A stretch of 64,000 bases of DNA from a bacterium HR40 (lineage in GTDB: Bacteria > Pseudomonadota > Alphaproteobacteria > Geminicoccales > Geminicoccaceae), in contig BEIQ01000001.1 of NCBI GenBank assembly GCA_002898275.1, positions 923,899-987,898 of the forward strand, written 5' to 3'. Within the stretch, counting starts at the first letter, position 1. The number at the start of each line of letters is the position of its first letter. Under the pieces are notes generated by a model. It saw nothing but the letters and a program-made list of their open reading frames with translations. It was not told where the DNA came from and made no database searches. Of the stretch, positions 1 to 8,634 are shown piece after piece. The translations under genes and the position numbers were made by a program.

Positions 1-69
1 GGATACGGCTTCCTGCCGGCTGCGCTGGCAGCGGGCGCGGTATCGCCGTCTACCTCCTCCCCTCTCTGA
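1..69 (+). CDS. possible 3' end of an upstream gene (partial)
   Basis: Frame 1 is open from the window edge to a TGA at 67-69 and would encode a 22-residue tail (GYGFLPAALAAG and so on). A Gly/Ala/Leu-rich end would fit a membrane protein, but the stretch is too short to identify. The other two forward frames are also open for a while in this GC-rich DNA, so the call is weak. Bases 70-168 show no gene, only an AGGAGG at about 149-154 ahead of the cupin gene. Confidence 0.22.
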   Translation, partial: GYGFLPAALAAGAVSPSTSSPL

Positions 70-168
70 GGGCGGACGTCGTCGCTGGCCACCGACCTGC
101 GTCGGCTGGACGACCGACCGGGGCACCGTTAAAGTGAATCTCGACCCCAGGAGGGATGCGCGGCCGGC

Positions 169-654
169 ATGACCGGAATGCCAGCGGATATCCGCGTCCT
201 TCGCCGGGACGTGGTCCCGGACCGACGACGGACCGCCCATCCGGAGCCGTACGCCGCCGCTCGGCGGGACCGCTATCGGCGAGCTTTCGGCGATCGCTTG
301 CGATTGTCCGATATCCGGGTCCACCTCGCCCGGCTCGAGCCCGGTGCCGCGACCTCGCAGCGCCCCTGGCATATGCGAGAGGGCGAGCTCGTGATGGTGC
401 TCGAGAACGAGGCGGGGCGCGTGTGCGACGAGAGCGAGACGGCGATGCCTGCCGGCAGGGGCATCGGCTTCTTGCGCGAGGGGGTCGCGAACGCGCACCG
501 GCTCGTCCATCGCGGCGAGGTCGCGGCTCTCGTGCGCGAGGTCGCAACGCGACGCCCCGACATCGACGAGGTCCCCTATCCCGACATCGGTCTCCGCTGT
601 CGGCCAGGGCGGAGGTTCGTCCCCCGCGACGGCACACCCTGGGAGAGGCCGTGA
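169..654 (+). CDS. cupin-domain protein
   Basis: A 161-residue small cupin. The core holds the conserved WHxREGE stretch (about residues 66-73), a glycine-rich turn and a second histidine-containing strand (VANAHRLVHRG). It ends in the PDIDEVPYPDIGLRC pattern typical of single-domain bacterial cupins that bind a metal or small ligand. The substrate is unknown. The start is the ATG at 169; an AGGAGG lies about 13 bases upstream, which is rather far, and the ATG at 178 is an alternative. Its stop overlaps the GTG start of the L,D-transpeptidase gene (GTGA), so the two are probably translated together, although no functional link is obvious. Confidence 0.75.
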   Translation: MTGMPADIRVLRRDVVPDRRRTAHPEPYAAARRDRYRRAFGDRLRLSDIRVHLARLEPGAATSQRPWHMREGELVMVLENEAGRVCDESETAMPAGRGIGFLREGVANAHRLVHRGEVAALVREVATRRPDIDEVPYPDIGLRCRPGRRFVPRDGTPWERP

Positions 655-1598
655 ACGGAACGTCGCTGCCGCGCCGGTCGGTCCTCGCCGGCATGGCCGC
701 CATGGTCACCGGTTTGCCAGGCTGCTCGGTGCTTTCACCCCCGCGGAACGAGGGGCCGGCCTCGGTCGTCCCGGCCGATGCGGCCTTCGCCGTCTACCGG
801 GCGCGGCACGAGGATACGTTGATCGAGCTCGCCCGCCTCTTCCGCCTCGGTTACGTCGAGCTGCAAGCGGCCAATCCCGGGGTCGATCCGTGGCTCCCCC
901 GAGAAGGCACGGCGATCCGGGTGCCGACCCGCCATCTGCCGCCGGAGGCTCCGCGCCGCGGGCTCGTCGTCAATGTCGGAGACATGCGGGCGTGGTACTA
1001 TGACAAAGATGGCAAGAGCGTGCGCAGTTGGCCGATCGGTATCGGTCGCGAGGGCCACGACACCCCGCTCGGCACCACGCGCATCGTGAAAAAGCAAGAG
1101 CTCCCGACCTGGTATCCTCCCCCGTCGGTCCGGCGCGAACGGCCGGAGCTGCCGAGGGCCGTGCCACCGGGTCCCGACAATCCCCTCGGCAGCCACGCCC
1201 TCTACCTCGGCTGGCCCGCCTATCTGGTGCACGGCACCAACATCCCGTGGAGCGTCGGCCGGCGGCAGAGCAACGGCTGCATCCGCCTGTATCCGGAGGA
1301 TATCGTCGAACTCTATGCCCTCGTGGACGTCGGTACGCCGGTGACCGTCGTCGACCAGCCGGTGAAAGTGGCGTGGCTGTCCGGGCGGCTGTGGGTCGAA
1401 GCGCATCCGACGCGCGACCAAGCCGACGAACTCGAACAGCGGGGCAGCTTCACCCCGGTCGACGACCGCGCCGCTCTCGCCCGCGTGCTGCGCATGGCTG
1501 GCAAGCATCGCGAACGAGTCGACCTGGCGGCGGTGGAGCGGATCCTCGCGGAGCGGCGCGGCTGGGCGGAAGCCGTCACCCCGCCCGTTGCGACCTGA
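651..1598 (+). CDS. L,D-transpeptidase (YkuD domain) with LysM-like segment
   Basis: Cross-links peptidoglycan stem peptides or attaches proteins to them in the periplasm. The 315-residue protein starts at a GTG overlapping the cupin stop. It opens with a Tat-like or lipoprotein-like signal (RRSVLAGMAAMVTGLPGCS), followed by a LysM-like carbohydrate-binding stretch at about residues 45-90. The YkuD catalytic domain carries HGTN (His194) and SNGCIR with the nucleophile Cys210. A C-terminal tail of about 80 residues follows. The gene ends tail-to-tail with the M48 protease gene with no spacer: TGA at 1596-1598, opposing TGA at 1599-1601. An LdtR-like MarR regulator, a family known to control L,D-transpeptidase genes, is encoded at 10.7 kb. 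Confidence 0.9.
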   Translation: MNGTSLPRRSVLAGMAAMVTGLPGCSVLSPPRNEGPASVVPADAAFAVYRARHEDTLIELARLFRLGYVELQAANPGVDPWLPREGTAIRVPTRHLPPEAPRRGLVVNVGDMRAWYYDKDGKSVRSWPIGIGREGHDTPLGTTRIVKKQELPTWYPPPSVRRERPELPRAVPPGPDNPLGSHALYLGWPAYLVHGTNIPWSVGRRQSNGCIRLYPEDIVELYALVDVGTPVTVVDQPVKVAWLSGRLWVEAHPTRDQADELEQRGSFTPVDDRAALARVLRMAGKHRERVDLAAVERILAERRGWAEAVTPPVAT

Positions 1599-2369
1599 TC
1601 AGCCACGATGTCGGCGCTCGTATTCGGCGAGCGCCCGTGGCATCAGTCGCTGCAGCCGAGCGATGCGGGAGCCGTAAGACGGATGGGTCGAGAGGAACTC
1701 GATCGACGGACCCGAGCCGAACGCGGCGAAGTTCTCCCAGAGTCGGAGCGCCTCGCGCGGATCGTAGCCGGCCCGTGCCATGTAGAGGAGCCCGATTTCG
1801 TCCGCCTCCGCCTCCTGCTCGCGCGAGAAGGGCAGCGAAATCAGAAGGGTCGCGGCGACACCGGCGCCCGCCGCTACGCGTTCGTCACCCACCGCCGCGC
1901 CGAGCCCGGCGACACCGAGCGACAGCAACATCTCCCGCGACATCCGCTCCACCCCGTGGCGGGCGACGGCATGCGCGATCTCGTGGGCGAGCACCGCTGC
2001 GAGCTGGGCGTCGTTCTTGGCCACCTTGAACAGCCCCGTATGAACGCCGACCTTGCCGCCGGGGAGCGCGAAGGCATTGGGGTCGTCGTCCTCGAAGACG
2101 CGGAATTCCCACGGCCAGTCGGGGCGCGGCGAGACTCGAGCGATGCGCGAGCCGACCTCGCGGACCCGGCGGTCGAGCTCGGGATCGGTCGAGATCTTGC
2201 GCTCTTTCAAGAGCTGCCGCCAGGCGTTGAGGCCGAGGCCCAGATCCTCGCTCTCTGGCAGCAGCACGAGCTGCGAACGACCGGTCTCGGGGACCTCGGC
2301 GCACTGGGCGAGCAGCCCCACGATCACGAGGAGAGTGGCGAAGGTCCGATGAAACTGCTTCCTGTGCAC
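1599..2369 (-). CDS. M48 family metalloprotease (BepA/YfgC-like lipoprotein)
   Basis: A periplasmic zinc protease of the kind that degrades or helps fold outer-membrane proteins. The 256-residue product begins at a GTG preceded by GGGAGGA at good spacing; longer upstream extensions of the frame look non-coding. A hydrophobic signal ends near LLAQC, a possible but imperfect lipobox. The zinc motif is HEIAH (residues 129-133), followed by the third ligand region REQEAEADEIGL and a conserved STHPSYGSRI near the C-terminus. There is no TPR repeat domain, so it is shorter than E. coli BepA. The gene is divergent from the cyclase-family gene and convergent with the L,D-transpeptidase gene. Confidence 0.88.
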   Translation of the reverse strand: MHRKQFHRTFATLLVIVGLLAQCAEVPETGRSQLVLLPESEDLGLGLNAWRQLLKERKISTDPELDRRVREVGSRIARVSPRPDWPWEFRVFEDDDPNAFALPGGKVGVHTGLFKVAKNDAQLAAVLAHEIAHAVARHGVERMSREMLLSLGVAGLGAAVGDERVAAGAGVAATLLISLPFSREQEAEADEIGLLYMARAGYDPREALRLWENFAAFGSGPSIEFLSTHPSYGSRIARLQRLMPRALAEYERRHRG

Positions 2370-2415
2370 GCCGCTTCCTCCCGCGGCTTTGCGCTCTCGC
2401 TTGGGGACATATGAC

Positions 2416-3096
2416 ATGAGCCGGCGCATCGTCGACCTCACGCTACCGATCCGCGCCCATTTCCGCTGGCGCGTCGAGCGGTCGCGCACGGGCGATTTCG
2501 CCCGCGGCGACATTTTCGAGATCACCCAGCTGCGGTTTCCCGTCCACGCCTTCACCCACATGGACAGTCCGCGCCATTTCGTGCCCGACGGTCCCACCAC
2601 CAGCGACATTCCCCTCTCGGCCACCATAGGCGAGGCTGCGGTCATCGATCTCGCCGACGTCGGGCCGATGACCGCCATCGAGAGCGGACGGCTGGCGGAG
2701 CGGGCCGGACATGTGCGGCGGGGCGACATCGTGCTCTTGCGCACCGGCTGGTATGCCCGACGCTCGATCGACGATCCGGCTTTCTGGCTCGAGGCCCCGT
2801 GGCTCGAGCGGGATGCGGCGGTGTGGCTGCGGGACCGCGGAGTTCGCGCCTGCGGCTTCGACTTCCCGCAGGACTATACCATCCGGTTCTTGCTCGCGGG
2901 AGAGGTGCGACCGCGCGAGGAGCATGTCACCCACTTCGAGCTCTTGGCCCATGGGGTGATTCTCATCGAGTACCTCACCAACACGCTCCAACTCGTTTCT
3001 CCGCGCGTAGAATTTTTTGCCCTTCCCCTTTTCGTCCCGGATGCCGATGGGGCGCCGGTGCGGGCCATAGCCTGGGAAGCGGAAGGATCGGCATGA
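2416..3096 (+). CDS. cyclase family protein (kynurenine formamidase-like)
   Basis: A metal-dependent hydrolase of the Cyclase superfamily (PF04199), which hydrolyses amides or lactones such as N-formylkynurenine. The 226-residue product carries the family signature as FTHMDSPRHF (about residues 49-58), an RRGDIVLLRTGW strand and a late GVILIEYLTN segment. The start is the ATG at 2416, and a longer in-frame start lies 27 bases upstream. The stop overlaps the ATG of the next hydrolase (ATGA), suggesting a two-enzyme unit acting on an amide- or glutamyl-bearing metabolite. No tryptophan pathway gene is adjacent, so the kynurenine role is not supported by context. Confidence 0.8.
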   Translation: MSRRIVDLTLPIRAHFRWRVERSRTGDFARGDIFEITQLRFPVHAFTHMDSPRHFVPDGPTTSDIPLSATIGEAAVIDLADVGPMTAIESGRLAERAGHVRRGDIVLLRTGWYARRSIDDPAFWLEAPWLERDAAVWLRDRGVRACGFDFPQDYTIRFLLAGEVRPREEHVTHFELLAHGVILIEYLTNTLQLVSPRVEFFALPLFVPDADGAPVRAIAWEAEGSA

Positions 3097-3821
3097 GCGA
3101 CAAGCGACCGGTGATCGGGGTGACCCTCGATTCCGAACCGGGCGGCGGCTACAGCCGCTATCCGTGGTACGCGCTGCGGGAGAACTATTGCGACGTGCTG
3201 GCCGATCACGGAGCGCTGCCGCTTCCCCTGCCCCACGCGCCCGAGCTCGTGCCGCACTATCTCGCCCTGCTCGACGGGCTCGTGGTGAGCGGCGGCGCCT
3301 TCGACATCGACCCTGTTCTCTACGGCGGCGGACCCCCGCATCCGACGGTGCGGCTCAAGGCGCGGCGCACCCGCTTCGAGTGGGAGATCACCCGCGCCGC
3401 CCTGGCCTGCGACTTGCCAATCCTGGGAATCTGCGGTGGCGAACAGCTCTTGAACGTGGTGCTGGGCGGCACACTTCTGCAGCACATACCGGATGCCGTA
3501 CCCGAGGCCCTGGCGCACGAGCAGCCCACGCCGCGCCATGAACCGGGACACGAGATCGAAGTCGTTCGCGGCACGCTCCTGCACCGGATCACCGGTCGCA
3601 CGCGAATGCGGGTGAACAGCGCTCACCACCAGGCGGTGGATCGCCCGGGACCCGGGGTCGTGGTCGCGGCGCGGGCGCCGGATGGCGTGATCGAGGCGAT
3701 CGAGCATCCGGGATACCGTTTCTGCCTGGGCGTGCAGTGGCATCCGGAATTCCTGATCGATCCTGGCGACGGAGCCCTGTTTGCCGCCTTCGTCACTGCC
3801 TGTGCGAATCGATGTCCATGA
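3093..3821 (+). CDS. gamma-glutamyl-gamma-aminobutyrate hydrolase family protein (peptidase C26)
   Basis: A class I glutamine-amidotransferase-like hydrolase, of the PuuD type that cleaves gamma-glutamyl amides. The 242-residue product starts with RPVIGVTLDSE and has an oxyanion and substrate segment (VVSGGAFDIDP). The nucleophile elbow is GICGGEQ (Cys114) and the catalytic His/Glu pair is in WHPEF (His217, Glu219). The usual GICRGxQ reads GICGGEQ here, a mild variation. The start is set by the ATGA overlap with the upstream gene, and its own stop overlaps the rluB-like gene. It could serve polyamine catabolism, but no puu genes are adjacent. Confidence 0.85.
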   Translation: MSDKRPVIGVTLDSEPGGGYSRYPWYALRENYCDVLADHGALPLPLPHAPELVPHYLALLDGLVVSGGAFDIDPVLYGGGPPHPTVRLKARRTRFEWEITRAALACDLPILGICGGEQLLNVVLGGTLLQHIPDAVPEALAHEQPTPRHEPGHEIEVVRGTLLHRITGRTRMRVNSAHHQAVDRPGPGVVVAARAPDGVIEAIEHPGYRFCLGVQWHPEFLIDPGDGALFAAFVTACANRCP

Positions 3822-4609
3822 AGAGTGCCGTGGTGCCAGCCGTGAGCGCCGAGCCCCTCGCCAAGCGCATCGCACGCGCCGGACTGTGCTCGCGGCGCGA
3901 AGCCGAGGAGCTCGTCCGCCAAGGCCGGGTGACCGTCGACGGTCGTCCGATCGACACACCGGGCCTGCACGTCGGGGCGGGTTGCGACGTCCGGATCGAC
4001 GGTGAGCCCTTGCCGGAACCCCAGCCGCCGCGGTTGTTCCGCTTCCACAAACCGCGCGGGGTGGTGGTGAGTCGGCGCGATCCTGCGGGTCGGCCGACGG
4101 TGTGGGACTTGCTGCCACGCGAGTTCCAGCGGCTGCTTCCGGTCGGGCGACTCGACATCGCCTCGGAGGGGTTGTTGTTGCTCACCAACGACGGCGAGCT
4201 CAAGCGTCGGCTGGAGCTGCCGGCGACCGGCTGGAGACGCCGCTATCGCGTGCGAGCCTACGGTCGGGTCGATCCCGAGAGGCTCGCTGCCCTCGCTCGC
4301 GGTCTCGACATTGGCGGGGTGCGCTATGGTCCCGTCGAGGTGCGCCTCGACCGCCAGGAGGGAGCCAACGGCTGGTACACAGTGGTGCTACGGGAGGGGA
4401 AGAACCGCGAGGTGCGCCGCATCTTCGCGACGCTCGGGCTCGAGGTGAACCGATTGATCCGCGTCGCCTACGGTCCCTTCCAACTGGGATCGCTGCCCAA
4501 GCGGCGGCTCGCGGAGGTGCCAGCCAAGGTGATGCGCGAGCAGCTCGGGAGTCTGCTCGAGCAGTCGCCGATTTCGACTCGCGAGGCGCTCCGGAGACTG
4601 CGGTCGTGA
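3818..4609 (+). CDS. rluB: rRNA pseudouridine synthase, RsuA/RluB family
   Basis: Converts a uridine of rRNA to pseudouridine; RluB acts on 23S rRNA near the peptidyl-transferase region. The 263-residue protein has an N-terminal S4 RNA-binding domain (about residues 10-60, RIARAGLCSRREAEELVRQGRV) and a catalytic domain with GRLDIASEGLLLLTNDGE, where Asp113 is the nucleophile. A late EGKNREVRRI motif is typical of this branch. The start is the ATG overlapping the upstream stop; the ATG at 3812 is an alternative. It is directly followed by rsmD, a common pairing in alphaproteobacteria. RluB and RsuA specificity cannot be separated safely here. Confidence 0.85.
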   Translation: MKSAVVPAVSAEPLAKRIARAGLCSRREAEELVRQGRVTVDGRPIDTPGLHVGAGCDVRIDGEPLPEPQPPRLFRFHKPRGVVVSRRDPAGRPTVWDLLPREFQRLLPVGRLDIASEGLLLLTNDGELKRRLELPATGWRRRYRVRAYGRVDPERLAALARGLDIGGVRYGPVEVRLDRQEGANGWYTVVLREGKNREVRRIFATLGLEVNRLIRVAYGPFQLGSLPKRRLAEVPAKVMREQLGSLLEQSPISTREALRRLRS

Positions 4610-5184
4610 GCGTGCGCATCTTGACCGGTCGGTTGAAGGGGCGGCGGATCTATGTGCCGCGAGGCCAGGATATTCGCCCGACGAGCGAGCGCACGCGAGA
4701 GGCCCTCTTCGACATTCTGGCCCATGGCACGCCGCGGCTCGTCGGCTGCCGCTTCCTCGACCTCTTCGCGGGCACGGGAGCGGTCGGGATCGAGGCCTGG
4801 TCGCGCGGCGCGGCCGAAGTGGTGCTGGTGGAACTCGAGCGGACGGCGCGGGCGGTCATCGAGCGCAACCTCCGCACTCTCGATCTTCCCGATACCGTAC
4901 GGCTGCTCGTCGCCGATGCCACCAATCTCGGCGCCTGCCCGCGACCGTTCGACATCGTCTTCCTCGATCCGCCCTGGCGATCGGGGCAAGCCCGGCCGGC
5001 ACTCGAGCGGGCGCTCGCCGGCGGCTGGATCGCGCCGGAAGCCCGGGTGATCGTCGAACTCGCGGCCAAAGAGCCCTTCGCCCCACCTCTCGGCCTCGAG
5101 ATCGTCGACGAGCGGCGCTACGGCCTCGCCCGCCTCGTCTTCCTGCGCCCGACCCTTCGCCCGCAGACGGGCCCTGTGCCATGA
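4606..5184 (+). CDS. rsmD: 16S rRNA (guanine(966)-N(2))-methyltransferase
   Basis: Uses S-adenosylmethionine to methylate G966 of 16S rRNA during 30S assembly. The 192-residue product begins at a GTG overlapping the rluB stop (GTGA). It shows the RsmD opening RILTGRLKGRRI, the RPTSERTREALFDIL motif, the SAM-binding LDLFAGTGAVGIEAWSRGA and the catalytic LDPPW (Asp121-Pro-Pro-Trp). Length and motif order match the family. The gene shares a 4-base overlap with the following ABC permease gene, an unrelated function, which suggests read-through transcription. Confidence 0.93.
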   Translation: MSVRILTGRLKGRRIYVPRGQDIRPTSERTREALFDILAHGTPRLVGCRFLDLFAGTGAVGIEAWSRGAAEVVLVELERTARAVIERNLRTLDLPDTVRLLVADATNLGACPRPFDIVFLDPPWRSGQARPALERALAGGWIAPEARVIVELAAKEPFAPPLGLEIVDERRYGLARLVFLRPTLRPQTGPVP

Positions 5185-6137
5185 GGCGCGTCGTCGCCCG
5201 TCGCGCGTTCGAGACCGCGATCCTGCTCCTTGTCGTGTCCTTCGCCATCTACGCCCTCATCGGGCTCATGCCGGGCGATCCGATCGATCTCATGATCAGC
5301 GCGGATCCCCGCGTGACGAGCGCCGATGCGGCTCGCCTCAAGGCGCTCTACGGTCTCGACCGCCCCCTGGTCGAGCGGTACGGACGTTGGCTTGCCTCGG
5401 CCCTGACCGGAGACTTCGGCTACTCGCGCCTCTACGGCCAGCCCGTGGTCGCCGTGCTGCTGCCGCGCCTGTTCAACACCCTCCTGCTCATGGGCCCGAG
5501 CCTGATCCTCGCCCTCGCGCTCGCTCTTCCCGCAGGCGTCCTCTGTGCCCTGCGGCCGGCGAGCCGCCTCGACGCTACCCTCAATCTCCTCGCCTTTGCC
5601 GGCTTCTCTCTTCCCTCTTTCTGGCTCGCCCTGCTCCTCATCCTGCTGTTCTCGGTCGTGCTCGGCTGGCTGCCGGCTGGCGGCGTGGCGAGCCCGGACG
5701 GCGGCGACCTCCTCGACCGTGCGCGTCACGCGGTGTTGCCGGTGCTCACCCTGACCCTGCTCACCGCCGGAAGCTTCCTGCGCTTCGTTCGCGCCGCGCT
5801 CCTCGAGACCCTGAGCGACGACTATGTGCGCACGGCGCGCGCCAAGGGCTGCGGCCTGCGGCGCGTGGTGCTGGTGCACGCTCTTCCCAATGCCGCCCTT
5901 CCCATCGTCACCGTGGTGGCGCTGCACATGGGCACACTGCTCTCGGGTGCACTCGTGGTGGAGACCGTCTTCGCCTGGCCGGGGACGGGACGGCTCGTCT
6001 ACGATGCCATTCTCGGCAACGATTACAACCTGGCTCTCGCCGCTCTCATGCTCGCCACACTCCTCACCTTGTCGGCCAACTTCCTCGCCGATCTCCTCTA
6101 TCTCCGCCTCGATCCGCGCATCCGAGAAGGAGTGTGA
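5181..6137 (+). CDS. ABC transporter permease, DppB/OppB type
   Basis: Inner-membrane subunit of a peptide, nickel or opine type ABC importer. The 318-residue protein has about six membrane segments, the N-terminal helix and periplasmic loop usual for DppB (MPGDPIDLMISADPR), and the cytoplasmic EAA coupling loop around VRTARAKGCGLRRVVLVHALPNA. The ATG overlaps the rsmD stop. A second permease follows 12 bases downstream. No binding protein or ATPase gene is in the neighbourhood, so the complete transporter must draw on genes outside the window. Confidence 0.9.
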   Translation: MRRVVARRAFETAILLLVVSFAIYALIGLMPGDPIDLMISADPRVTSADAARLKALYGLDRPLVERYGRWLASALTGDFGYSRLYGQPVVAVLLPRLFNTLLLMGPSLILALALALPAGVLCALRPASRLDATLNLLAFAGFSLPSFWLALLLILLFSVVLGWLPAGGVASPDGGDLLDRARHAVLPVLTLTLLTAGSFLRFVRAALLETLSDDYVRTARAKGCGLRRVVLVHALPNAALPIVTVVALHMGTLLSGALVVETVFAWPGTGRLVYDAILGNDYNLALAALMLATLLTLSANFLADLLYLRLDPRIREGV

Positions 6138-6149
6138 AAGGAGTGTGAG

Positions 6150-7076
6150 ATGAGCGTCGAGGCAGCGCCCTTCCCCGCGGTTGGCCGGTGTGCGGGACTG
6201 TGTGCGCTCCTGCATCGCCCCTCCGGCTGTGCTGGGCTCCTCCTGCTCGGCACCATTGCCACGAGCTGTCTCGCAGCCCCTTTCGTCGCCATGCTTCTCG
6301 GCACCGATCCCGAGACCATCGACTTGCTCGCCCGACTCCAACCCCCGACGCCGACCCATCCCCTCGGTACCGACGAACTCGGCCGCGACCTCCTGCTGCG
6401 GCTTCTCTATGGCGGCCGGGTATCCTTGTTCACCGGCCTGCTCGCCGCTCTGCTGGCGGCCGCGCTCGGCACCGCGATCGGAGTGGTCGCCGGCTATGTG
6501 GGCGGGCGGGTCGACGCCTTTCTCATGCGCCTCACCGACGCCGTCATCGCCCTGCCGCTTTTGCCGCTCTTGATCGTGCTGGCAGCAGTCGACCTCGCCA
6601 AGCTCGGCCTTCCTGCCGACTTCGCCTCGGGATCGGTGGCGAGCGTCCTGCGCATCGTGACCATCGTGGCGCTCTTCGGTTGGACCACCGTGGCCCGGCT
6701 CGCCCGCGCCGCTACCCTATCGCTGCGGGAACGGGAGTTCGTGCTGGCGGCGCGGGCCCTCGGGGCTTCGGACTGGCGCATCGTGCTCGTCCACATCCTG
6801 CCCGGGGCGGCCTCGTCGATCGTGGTGGCGACCACCCTCTCGATCGGCAATGTCATCCTCGCCGAGTCGGTCTTGAGCTTTCTCGGTCTCGGCATCCAGC
6901 CGCCGCTCGCGAGCTGGGGCAGCATGTTGACCCATGCCCAGGAGCTGGTCTTCGAAGCGCCGTGGCTCGCTCTTTGGCCGGGACTCCTCATCTTCGCGAC
7001 GGTCCTCGGCTTCAATCTCTTGGGCGATGGGCTGCAGCAGGCCCTCGACCCGCGCCGGCGCGAGGGCCCGAGCTGA
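6150..7076 (+). CDS. ABC transporter permease, DppC/OppC type
   Basis: Partner permease of the preceding gene. The 308-residue protein shows the DppC N-terminal motif HPLGTDELGRDLLLRLLYGGR, about six membrane spans, and the EAA loop REFVLAARALGASDWRIVLVHILPGA. The conserved SFLGLGIQPPLASWGSML follows before the last helix. The start ATG is preceded by AAAGGAG at good spacing. Together the two permeases form a heterodimeric channel. The substrate (peptide, glutathione or metal chelate) cannot be read from the permeases. Confidence 0.9.
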   Translation: MSVEAAPFPAVGRCAGLCALLHRPSGCAGLLLLGTIATSCLAAPFVAMLLGTDPETIDLLARLQPPTPTHPLGTDELGRDLLLRLLYGGRVSLFTGLLAALLAAALGTAIGVVAGYVGGRVDAFLMRLTDAVIALPLLPLLIVLAAVDLAKLGLPADFASGSVASVLRIVTIVALFGWTTVARLARAATLSLREREFVLAARALGASDWRIVLVHILPGAASSIVVATTLSIGNVILAESVLSFLGLGIQPPLASWGSMLTHAQELVFEAPWLALWPGLLIFATVLGFNLLGDGLQQALDPRRREGPS

Positions 7077-7101
7077 ACCCTGCTTTCGGGAGGGACCGCC
7101 G

Positions 7102-7431
7102 ATGGAGCTCTGCACCTGCTATGTCACTTGTGCCTCGAAGGAGGAAGCGCTGGCGATCGGCCGGGCGGTGGTGGACAGGCGGCTCGCCGCCTGCGCCAAT
7201 GTCGTCGACGGCGTGACCTCCATCTACCGCTGGCAGGGGACCGTGCACACCGACCCGGAAGCGCTCCTGTTCCTCAAGACCCGTCGGGACCTCGTGGGCG
7301 CCCTGGTGAAGGCGGTGGTGGCGCTGCACAGCTACGACTGCCCTGCCGTCACCGTCCTGCCGATCGTCGACGGCCATCCGGACTATCTCGAGTGGGTGAT
7401 CGAACAGACCTCGCCCGAGCCGGCCGATTGA
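7102..7431 (+). CDS. cutA: divalent-cation tolerance protein CutA
   Basis: Small trimeric PII-like protein linked to copper and other divalent metal tolerance. The 109-residue product matches the family throughout: CYVTCASKEEALAIGRAVVDRRLAACANVV at the N-terminus, the central YRWQG, and near the end a YDCPAVTVLPI strand followed by YLEWV. The chosen ATG follows an AGGGACCGCCG region. The role of CutA is still loosely defined in the literature. Its position after an uncharacterised importer pair may hint at metal or chelate uptake, but the 25-base gap gives no proof of shared function. Confidence 0.93.
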   Translation: MELCTCYVTCASKEEALAIGRAVVDRRLAACANVVDGVTSIYRWQGTVHTDPEALLFLKTRRDLVGALVKAVVALHSYDCPAVTVLPIVDGHPDYLEWVIEQTSPEPAD

Positions 7432-7488
7432 CCGCTCGCGAACAGCGGCGCATCGTGCGGGCGGCATCCAGGTACGGGACGCAACCCG

Positions 7489-8628
7489 GTGTTCGAGCTC
7501 GACGACAATCGCGAGGCGCTGCGCCAAGCCGCGGCCGATTTCGCGCGCGAGGAGATGGCGCCCCATGCGCCGCGCTGGGACGAGGAGCACATCTTTCCTG
7601 TCGAGACCCTGAGGAAGGCGGCGGCGCTCGGTTTTGCCGGCCTGTTCGTGCGCGAAGACATGGGCGGAACGGGCCTGTCGCGGTTCGATGGGGTGCTCAT
7701 TTTCGAGGAACTGGCGACCGCCTGTCCGTCGACCGCGGCCTATATCTCGATCCACAACATGGTCGCCTGGATGATCGACTGTTTCGGCAGCGAGGAGCAG
7801 CGCCGCCGTTGGCTGCCCGACCTCGTGACCATGCGCAAATTCGCGAGCTACTGCCTGACGGAGCCGGGATCGGGCTCGGATGCGGCGAGCCTGCGCACCA
7901 CCGCTCGCCAGATGGGCGACAGCTACGTGCTCGATGGCAGCAAGGCCTTCATTTCGGGTGGCGGAGCGAGCGACGTCTATCTCGTCATGTGCCGCACCGG
8001 CGGCGAGGGAGCCAAGGGTATTTCCGCCATCCTTGTCGAGAAGGGCACACCGGGCCTGTCCTTCGGCAAACAGGAGAAAAAGATGGGCTGGCACAGCCAG
8101 CCGACTTCCCTCGTCCAGTTCGATGGCTGTCGGGTGCCGGTGGCCAACCGCCTCGGCGCGGAGGGCGAGGGCTTCCGCATCGCCATGCAGGGGCTCAACG
8201 GCGGACGCCTCAACATCGCCGCCTGTTCGCTCGGCGGAGCTCGCGAATGCTTCGAGCGGGCGCGACGCTACGTCCGCGAGCGACGGCAGTTCGGACGGCC
8301 GATCGCCGATTTCCAGGCGACCCAGTTCCGCCTCGTCGACATGGCGACCGAGCTCGAGGCCGCCCGGCTCCTCGTCTGGCGTGCCGCGAGCCAGCTCGAT
8401 GCCGGAGCTGCCGACGCCCCGGCCTGGTGCGCCATGGCCAAGCGTTACGCGACCGACGTCGGCTTCCGCGTGGTGGACGAAGCCCTCCAGCTGTTCGGTG
8501 GCTATGGCTACATCCGCGATTACGACATCGAGCGCTACCTGCGCGATCTGCGCGTCCACCGCATCCTCGAGGGCACCAACGAGATCATGCGGGTGATCGC
8601 CGCCCGCCGGCTGCTCGCGGAGGCGTGA
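7489..8628 (+). CDS. acyl-CoA dehydrogenase, isobutyryl-CoA dehydrogenase-like
   Basis: FAD enzyme that introduces a 2,3 double bond in a short branched acyl-CoA; the likely reaction is isobutyryl-CoA to methacrylyl-CoA in valine breakdown. The 379-residue protein has the two family signatures CLTEPGSGSD (FAD and substrate site) and QLFGGYGYIRDYDIERYLRD, and the catalytic-base region HRILEGTNEIMRV. It starts at a GTG. The assignment to isobutyryl-CoA rests on the two genes directly downstream, a hydroxyisobutyryl-CoA hydrolase and a hydroxyisobutyrate dehydrogenase. In a different context I would call it a generic short-chain acyl-CoA dehydrogenase. Confidence 0.85.
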   Translation: MFELDDNREALRQAAADFAREEMAPHAPRWDEEHIFPVETLRKAAALGFAGLFVREDMGGTGLSRFDGVLIFEELATACPSTAAYISIHNMVAWMIDCFGSEEQRRRWLPDLVTMRKFASYCLTEPGSGSDAASLRTTARQMGDSYVLDGSKAFISGGGASDVYLVMCRTGGEGAKGISAILVEKGTPGLSFGKQEKKMGWHSQPTSLVQFDGCRVPVANRLGAEGEGFRIAMQGLNGGRLNIAACSLGGARECFERARRYVRERRQFGRPIADFQATQFRLVDMATELEAARLLVWRAASQLDAGAADAPAWCAMAKRYATDVGFRVVDEALQLFGGYGYIRDYDIERYLRDLRVHRILEGTNEIMRVIAARRLLAEA

Positions 8629-8634
8629 AGAGGG

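Noticed and set aside
1608-2414. A 268-codon plus-strand frame opposite the M48 protease
   Set aside because: The minus-strand frame carries HEIAH and a clean ribosome-binding site; the plus-strand product is low-complexity.
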